The position numbers and the translations under genes were made by a program. 11,440 bases of DNA from CAYUYM01 sp964449305 (GTDB lineage: Bacteria > Bacteroidota > Ignavibacteria > SZUA-365 > CAYQST01), in NCBI GenBank assembly GCA_964449305.1, contig CAYUYM010000117.1:1-11440 (forward strand), given 5' to 3'. Below, piece by piece: positions 6,246 to 11,440 of the stretch (within the stretch, counting starts at the first letter, position 1; each line of letters opens with the position of its first letter). Below the pieces are notes generated by a model. It saw nothing but the letters and a program-made list of their open reading frames with translations. It did no database searches and had not been told where the DNA came from.

Positions 6246-8833
6246 TCACTTCTTCCGAAGGCTTCGGNNNNNNNNNNNNNNNNNNNNNNNNNNNNNNNNN
6301 NNNNNNNNNNNNNNNNNNNNNNNNNNNNNNNNNNNNNNNNNNNNNNNNNNNNNNNNNNNNNNNNNNNGGTTGTCGGCAGGAGGATCTGGTCGTTTCTGCG
6401 GTAGGTGTTGAACGGAAGCGTGGGATCGGCATCGGCCTGCCGGATGATCTCGCGCCAGATCTCATCGAAGCCATACCGGGCACGCAGCCTGGACAGGGTG
6501 TCGTTGTCCGCGCTCACGAGCGATGCACCGTTGCGAATCGATTCCGGTGTGGTCATGACAACGCCCTTTGCAGGATCGAGCTCCGCGGCCGTGTAACGCA
6601 CATCGTCGCCGATGTAGCGGCCGTTGCGGATGTCCCGTTCATCGCTGAAGGCGTTGATCTCGATGATGACGCGTCCCTGATCCTCGCGGAACGCTTCGAA
6701 CTGCTGCATGAGATAGCGATGAAACGATGCGGCCATGTATTCGATGTTCTCGGTGACGTCGGAGGAATACTCGCGGTACATCTGGACACGGCTGGTGCGC
6801 GCCAGTCGACGCCATTCATTCTGCTCCTCGGTGGCTCCGGATTGCGGGCCCCAGTACGAGTTGCGGAAATTCAGCTCCACCCACGTTGCATCCCGCAGAT
6901 CGCCCTCGTTCAGCCGGCGGAGGTGGGTCGGCAGTTCCTTTGCCGTGTTGACCAGCCACAGGGCGGTCTGAAAGTACGGGACGTTCCGATGGAGCTGGGT
7001 GCTGTCCGTAAAGGCCCACGATCGGATCGGCAAGTGGTCGATCACGGGACGCACCCACACCGTGTCATGCAGCACGAGCTCGGTCACGCCATCAGGGACG
7101 CGGGCAATGATCGGTGACTGCGCCGACACGGCGGGAGTCATCCCCGCAATGGAGCAAGAGTCGGAGGGCTCCATGATCGGGACGCGGATCTTCCTGATGC
7201 GTCTGGCCTCACCGATGCGCGACCAGGTGCCGACAATGTGCTCGATCCAGGTGCGCGGGCATGTGCGGATCACCTGGAAACGGCCGTCCGACATCTCCGC
7301 CTTCATGATGACACAGCCGCTGTCGGCTTCCACCATGGTGTTGATGTTGTCCACAAGGATGGTGTCCGTGACATTCTCACGGCGCGTCACCTCACGTGTC
7401 CGGGTGGTCCACACCGTGTCGGCGACGAAATACTCCTCCTCGACTGTCCGGTGGCCTTTCAGCACGGGGCGGCAGTCGCGATAGCAGCGCACATCCTCAC
7501 TCCTGCCGGGGACACAGATGATGCCGTCCTTGTTGCTTCCCCCGCTCACGGAGTAGACGCCCCCGGGTTTCAGGGCGAAGATGAAGGGCGATGTGCCCGA
7601 ACGGGGCGGGACGGCGGCTCCATCGGCTTCCCTCACTGTGACATACTGCTGCGGCACGGGTTCAAGCGGGTTCTCGAAGTTGAGCACCACCACATTCAGG
7701 CGGATCTGTGCCGGTGGCGGCGGTGGGGGAGGGGCACACTCGAGGGTGATGCCGGTCTTGTAGATGTCGAAGCCCCCAATGGTGCGGTAGCGCTCGCAGC
7801 CGCTTCCGGGGATGTCGCGGGCTGCGATGTCGCGGTTGGAGGAGAAGTCCAGGTCGTAGGTGGCCGAGGGTGACGCCATCTGATGCGGCTGCGGGATGAA
7901 GGGATCGCGGTCGTCGACGAAGGAGTTCACCACCTCCGCTTCGTCGCCCGTGGGTGTGCGCTCCAGCTCCTTCACATCGACCACGTTGATCGCCCGCACC
8001 TCCCAGTCGATGATGAGATCGGCACGGCAGATGTTGTAGTCGCCGGCCCGCTTGCTCGCGAAAAACAGCTGCGGCCGGAGATCGCCGCAGAACAGGAAGG
8101 GCGAAAGATCGTTTGCCGGCGTGTTGATCTTCGCGCCCGCACAGGTGTTGATGTTCCGCACCTCGGACCACACCCCGTCGACGCCGAAGGCGTAGTACAG
8201 ATCCGCGTTGCCCCTGTTGTTCACGGGCTGATTGGAAGCGGTGAGGATGGAGTCGTAGGGGAGGCTGAAGCCTGCATCCTCTGCGTGAGGCCGGTCGGAG
8301 GCGAAGATCAGGAGCGTGATGGTGGCGCCACCAACCACCTTCTGGAAGGCGATGGGATGGGCATCCCAGGTGGGGCTGTTGAGTGCGGTGACATTCGTGA
8401 TGCCGATGCCACGACCCTTGCGGCCGAAATCATAGATGTGGGTTCCGCCGACGGGGTCGGTGAGGCCGAATTTCAGATTCACACCGAGATCCGGATCGGG
8501 GGAATGGGCGATGGAGAGATAGCCGTGATCGTTGGAGAGGAAGCAGATGTTGCCGTCACTCGTCCGGATCCGCCGCAATGACGTGAGCAGGTCACCGCTG
8601 CCGTCGCTGAACGATTGTTCCTGCTCCGCTCCTGTCACAGTGGAAGGGGTGCTGTCCGACGGGGCCTTGGTGGGGGCCCAGTCGTCACGTGGCGTACTGT
8701 GTGTGGCGTCGTTTGGTGCCCACCCGGGATGCGCCACGTTTTTCGGAGGGGGGATGGTGACGAAGCACTCGCCGCAGCCGCAGAGCATCGAACACAGCAA
8801 CAGACCGAGCGTGACATGGAAATGGGATTTCAT
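6246..8833 (-). CDS. Large lipoprotein: PD40 beta-propeller, carboxypeptidase-regulatory-like domain, OmpA-like C-terminus (interrupted by gap)
   Basis: Envelope lipoprotein, 822 residues readable before the gap. Signal peptide 1-19 with lipobox LCGC (Cys20). Residues about 95-365 hold PD40/WD40-like propeller strands: LIFASDRPHAEDAGF with NNRGNADLYYAFGVDGVWSE, QLFFASKRAGDYNICRADL, and LDFSSNRD with GGFDIYKTG. A PPPPPPP linker (368-374) leads to a beta-sandwich-like domain (about 377-432) resembling a carboxypeptidase-regulatory domain. The segment 470-600 is of unknown type. Residues about 618-822 (VPYFQTALWLVNT, EGDLRDATWVELN, RVIIEINAFSDERD, DTLSRLRARYG, YRRNDQILLP) resemble the OmpA-like C-termini of Bacteroidota PD40 proteins. 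The gap is a 100-N placeholder, so its reading frame is not informative. The frame giving RSLRKK and TGA at 6248-6246, right before the terminator, is the likely end. The architecture recalls PorE (type IX secretion) without TPRs. It is the last gene of the four-gene row. Confidence 0.8.
6268..6367. other. Scaffold gap (100 N)
   Basis: Exactly 100 N, the usual placeholder for a gap of unknown size. It falls in the C-terminal coding part of the large OmpA-like lipoprotein. The left border is the palindrome CCGAAGGCTTCGG (6255-6267). Confidence 0.95.
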
Positions 8834-8884
8834 GGGTGCATGGTGCGTTGTGGAAGTTTCAGTGGATGGTCGAGGCTGGGAGCG

Positions 8885-9869
8885 TCATCGGCAGTTCGGA
8901 TCCCGGATCCAGTCGATGGTCCAGAATTCGGTGAAGATGATGTTCAGCGTGTTGAAGTTGGGGAAGAGTCCGCCCTGCTGGATGTCGAGGATGGCGACCA
9001 CGAATTCTCGTCCCGTGATGGAGCGGTAGAAGAACACGTCACCCGTGTGCACCTCCATGTCGAACACATCGGAGCTCGTGACCCTGGGAAAAAAGTCCGG
9101 GGCGCGCACGGGGTCGAAGCACTGATGTCGGGAACGATGCTGCCGTCGGGATATTTGACGATGATGTTGGTGATGTCGGGGCGTGTGATGGTGGACATCC
9201 CGCTGCCGAACGGCGTGGCCTCTGCGCCGCGCTGCAGGAATTCTTCGCGGTGCTGCTGGACAAAGGTCCGGAACGCGGCGACGCTCCCATCGGCCAGCGT
9301 GTAAGGCAGATCGATGAGTTCTCCGGCAAAGCGGAGGTGCCCATGCTTCGGATTCGCTGTCACGTCGAAGTTGATCGCCATCACGTCGGTCGGTGCCTGG
9401 TGCACAGGCAGCCATTCCTCATACGTTTGCGGAACGACGCCGCTGTCGGTGGGTGGCCGTTTCAGATACGCATTGGCCGGTGCATAGACCACCTGGTCCA
9501 CCGTGTACGGGATGGAATCGCCGAAGGACGGGTCGGGGGCGCCCCCCCGGCGTTGGAGGATGAAGTACCGGCCTGAATCGAGGGCGATGTAGTTGATCGC
9601 CTCGCCCGAGCTGTTCTGATCCGCGGGGAAGCGCAGTGTCGACACCGAATGCCGCACCGACGGACCACCGGTGCCCCACGCCGGCACGTATTCCCACAGC
9701 GTGTTCTGGCGCGGTGTGGGAACGATGGTTCCGCGCACGGGGATGTCCTGGCACTGGTGCAGGTGGAACACCAGTCGTTGCAGCCGATCCAGGAGAGGGC
9801 TCCGGCGGCCATGAGGACGGCGGCCAGCAGGCTGCGTTGCAGGAGAGGTGAAAATGTGAGGTGTTTCAT
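8885..9869 (-). pseudogene. Lipoprotein of unknown function, interrupted by two frameshifts
   Basis: I do not recognise this family. About 329 residues are encoded but split over three frames. The start MKHLTFSPLLQRSLLAAVLMAAG ending in a lipobox-like WIGC (Cys30) is preceded by GAGAGGAG 7 bases upstream. Protein-like sequence then continues in a second frame from about 9750 (QDIPVRGTIVPTPRQNTLWEYV ...) and in a third frame after about 9090 (VTSSDVFDMEVHTGDVFFYR ... WIRDPNCR), ending with TGA at 8885. Both shifts are of the same sense: one base missing, or a -1 slip. The first lies between about 9739 and 9790. The second can be placed exactly at a T6 run, TTTTTTC (minus strand 9094-9088). Either the gene is decaying, or the assembly has two indels, or the second shift is programmed. 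It lies 18 bases after the preceding gene and 51 before the OmpA-like gene, so it is part of the same transcript. N-terminal Cys30, 34 and 37 form a small cluster. Confidence 0.72.
9053..9094 (-). other. Slippery-type heptamer plus hairpin at the second frameshift
   Basis: On the minus strand T TTT TTC (9094-9088) lies exactly in phase: TTT and TTC are incoming-frame codons, and a -1 slip makes CCC at 9088 the next codon, which is the frame of the C-terminal part. Thirteen bases downstream, CTCC-G-ATGT (9074-9066) pairs with ACATGGAG (9060-9053), an 8-bp stem with one bulged G and a GTTCG loop. This fits a -1 frameshift signal, but a one-base homopolymer error would look the same. Confidence 0.35.
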
Positions 9870-9876
9870 GGACGGG

Positions 9877-9884
9877 CTCCTCTC
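9877..9884 (-). promoter_or_regulatory. Shine-Dalgarno of the frameshifted lipoprotein gene
   Basis: GAGAGGAG on the minus strand, 7 bases before ATG 9869. It supports this start although the reading frame breaks about 37 codons later. Confidence 0.7.
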
Positions 9885-9887
9885 GCT

Positions 9888-11024
9888 CTAGAAGGTGACG
9901 CCAAAGCGCAGCCGGAACTGGTCGATTCTGCGCAGGGCGGGGAGGTTCGCATACCTGTTCTGATCGGTGGTGATGAAGACCGGCTCGCCGACGGCCCAGC
10001 TGCGATAGCCGGCATCGATGGAGATGTCCATGGTCTTCGACACGGCGAGGTCGACGCCCGCGCCGAAGCCGAACGTCAACGGTATGCCATACCCCACATT
10101 GGCGCCCTCGCTCACCGCCCTGTTCGCGGTGGTGTGGCTTTCGTTGTCGATGTTCAACGCGCTCATCCAGAGGCAGTAGGTGTCGGCGTCGAGGCTGCCG
10201 CCAACCTGCAGATACGCGAACGGACGGAAGCACAGGAACCATGGCTCAACGGCTGAGAGACGGAGGTGGGCGAGCAGCAGCCAGCGCGTAATGTCCCCGC
10301 CCGTGGCCGGGTTCCGTGCCGCCTCGTTGAAGGAACGGGCGAGCCCTGCTCCCCATTGCCTCTGCGCCCCGAAGCGGATTCCTCCTGCAACCTCAAATGC
10401 GGGCAGCGTCTGTCGTTGCTCGTGAAAGGCGCCAGCGCGCCGTTCGGGATCCACGTAGCCACGGATGTCGGAGTAGGAGGCATACACCCCACGGAGCTCG
10501 AGGAAGAAACGGGAGAGCTCACGCGGGACGCAGTCCAGCCGGAGCCCCGCACCAAGCGCGGCACAGGGGCGACACTCCTTGGTGTACACGGCGGTATCGA
10601 CCCCCCAGGGGACGAGGCGCAGGCCGGCGGGTTCCACCACGTTGTTGTAGGTCTCCACCAGGGTGCAGCCGCCGCAGTCGTCGTCGTGCTGCGGCCTGCC
10701 GGGCCATGCAACGACGACGTCGCTCACCGGGATGCGCTCGATGCCGTCGGGGCCGTCGGGAGCGGCCAGATCACGGAACAGGTAGAAGGTCTCGATCACG
10801 CCGGGATCGTCGATGCGTCGTGCCTTCCGCGCCTCGATCACCGTGCCACGCAGCGTGACCGCATCGCGGTCGGCACCCGTGGCGGGGAGTGTGGTGGAGC
10901 GGTCCTTCTTCTCCGGCCGGATGCGCAGCGCAACAATGTACGATGCGGTGCTCCCGCATCCCTGGATGCCCACGAAGGCGGCGATGCCGGCGAGGAAGGC
11001 CAGGCAGGTGATGATCGGTTTCAT
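9888..11024 (-). CDS. Lipoprotein / outer-membrane beta-barrel hybrid of unknown function
   Basis: A 378-residue envelope protein that I do not recognise as a named family. The signal peptide MKPIITCLAFLAGIAAFVGI ends in a lipobox-like IQGC (Cys23). Residues about 30-165 form a soluble-looking domain with two CxxC pairs, DCGGC (117/120) and CRPC (151/154), which could bind metal or form disulfides. From about 172 on, alternating aromatic and polar strands (FFLELRGVYASYSD, EVAGGIRFGAQRQWGAGLARSF, PLTFGFGAGVDLAVS, DISIDAGYRSWAVGE) end in FRLRFGVTF. The terminal Phe with alternating hydrophobics is the usual beta-barrel C-terminal signal. The start lies 6 bases after the stop of the upstream gene, so the two are translationally close. 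A lipid anchor on a barrel protein is unusual. It may be a surface-exposed or barrel-plug arrangement, or the Cys may be incidental and signal peptidase I may act instead. Confidence 0.82.
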   Translation of the reverse strand: MKPIITCLAFLAGIAAFVGIQGCGSTASYIVALRIRPEKKDRSTTLPATGADRDAVTLRGTVIEARKARRIDDPGVIETFYLFRDLAAPDGPDGIERIPVSDVVVAWPGRPQHDDDCGGCTLVETYNNVVEPAGLRLVPWGVDTAVYTKECRPCAALGAGLRLDCVPRELSRFFLELRGVYASYSDIRGYVDPERRAGAFHEQRQTLPAFEVAGGIRFGAQRQWGAGLARSFNEAARNPATGGDITRWLLLAHLRLSAVEPWFLCFRPFAYLQVGGSLDADTYCLWMSALNIDNESHTTANRAVSEGANVGYGIPLTFGFGAGVDLAVSKTMDISIDAGYRSWAVGEPVFITTDQNRYANLPALRRIDQFRLRFGVTF

Positions 11025-11030
11025 GACGGC

Positions 11031-11440
11031 CTACAGCGCAAAATTCAGACTGACGGTGAACAACAGCGAGGGCAGGATGGGGCGGCCATCACCACGCGTG
11101 AAGTTGTTGGGCACCTGCCAGCGCGCGTTCAGGTCGATGAACCAATCGCAGCAGTGCTTCGGGTAGAACAGCATGACGCCGACACCGGCCCCCCACCCCA
11201 TGCCCAGGCGGTCCGCGGTCTCCTCCTTCTCCCCGCCACGGATGTAGGACAGCATAAACAGCCCCTGCAGATAGAGCGGCAAATCCGACGGTGTGTCGAA
11301 GAAATTCCGGAGCTCGGGTGACACGGCCGCCGCATAGGTGTACCATGGCGGCGCCTGATCCCCGCGATCCGGGTGGTTGAAATAGTCGGCACGCAACCCG
11401 AACCAGAGATGGCAGAAATGCCTGTTCATCAGCGACGCCG
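11031..11440 (-). CDS. Outer-membrane beta-barrel protein, C-terminal fragment
   Basis: The frame is open to the right edge, so this is the C-terminal 136 residues of a longer protein; the ATG at 11429 is probably internal. Alternating strands are visible (HLWFGLRADYF, PLYLQGLFMLSYIRGGE, GMGWGAGVGVMLFY, DWFIDLNARWQV, LPSLLFTVSLNFAL). Loops are polar, and a short insert holds KHCCDW. This pattern is that of a small porin-like outer-membrane barrel. The end LNFAL is not the ideal terminal Phe but keeps the alternation. The next gene starts 6 bases downstream, which argues for one operon whose promoter is outside the window. Function unknown. Confidence 0.72.
   Translation of the reverse strand, partial: ASLMNRHFCHLWFGLRADYFNHPDRGDQAPPWYTYAAAVSPELRNFFDTPSDLPLYLQGLFMLSYIRGGEKEETADRLGMGWGAGVGVMLFYPKHCCDWFIDLNARWQVPNNFTRGDGRPILPSLLFTVSLNFAL

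Noticed and set aside
6368..6515. LysM domain at the end of the OmpA-like lipoprotein (NDTLSRLRARYG ... NDQILLP)
   Set aside because: It resembles LysM superficially, but the preceding sequence matches the order of Bacteroidota OmpA-like C-termini, where a 'LS.LRAYY' segment occurs at this place. The gap prevents a firm choice.
9541..9548. Run of seven C as a third frameshift site in the lipoprotein gene
   Set aside because: The same frame reads sensibly on both sides (RYFILQRRGGAPDPSFGDS), so no shift is needed here.
9870..10242. Upstream extension of the middle frame of the frameshifted lipoprotein
   Set aside because: It overlaps the end of the lipoprotein/barrel gene and is Arg/His-rich without any signal. 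The SD and signal peptide at 9869 mark the real start.
10266..11321. Open frame of about 350 codons on the plus strand
   Set aside because: It is antisense to the lipoprotein/barrel and barrel genes, which have signal peptide and strand patterns; its composition (Arg, Gly, Ala, His) is typical of a shadow frame.

Overview
The window is a GC-rich piece of a draft, probably metagenome-derived, genome; it contains one scaffold gap of exactly 100 N. The gene content points to the Bacteroidota/Chlorobiota side of the FCB group. The supporting signs are a long-form urocanate hydratase, a His/Cys-rich 'QPP'-ending small protein beside a TolC/CzcC-type efflux protein, a PD40/OmpA-like lipoprotein, several starts without a Shine-Dalgarno sequence, and a TTG-N19-TAnnTTTG promoter. 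This placement is inferred from family resemblance; there is no marker gene in the window.

Left part, minus strand (1-2369). The left edge cuts an outer-membrane efflux protein (TolC/CzcC type). Upstream of it is a small exported His/Cys-rich protein, so this looks like the start of a heavy-metal RND efflux locus continuing past the left edge. A paired-palindrome repeat and a perfect hairpin terminator separate it from a complete proteinase-K-like S8 protease carrying a lipoprotein signal.

Middle part, plus strand (2608-6149). Divergent from the protease are a single-domain asparaginase, a 348-base stretch with REP-like repeat sequence and a promoter, a full-length urocanate hydratase (hutU), and a thioredoxin-like protein with a CNHC motif. 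The first two enzymes suggest amino-acid use (asparagine, histidine), and the secreted protease would fit peptide scavenging. They are not one tight operon, and no other hut genes are present. A strong two-way terminator at 6191-6230 closes this block and also the opposing block.

Right part, minus strand (6246-11440). Four genes in a row, spaced 6, 18 and 51 bases, all look like cell-envelope proteins. In transcription order they are a beta-barrel fragment cut by the right edge, a lipoprotein/beta-barrel hybrid with CxxC pairs, a lipoprotein of unknown function with two frameshifts, and a large lipoprotein with a PD40 propeller, a carboxypeptidase-regulatory-like domain and a divergent OmpA-like C-terminus interrupted by the gap. 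The last resembles in architecture the type IX secretion accessory protein PorE without its TPR part. This block is the best candidate for something undescribed: an outer-membrane complex of unknown role.
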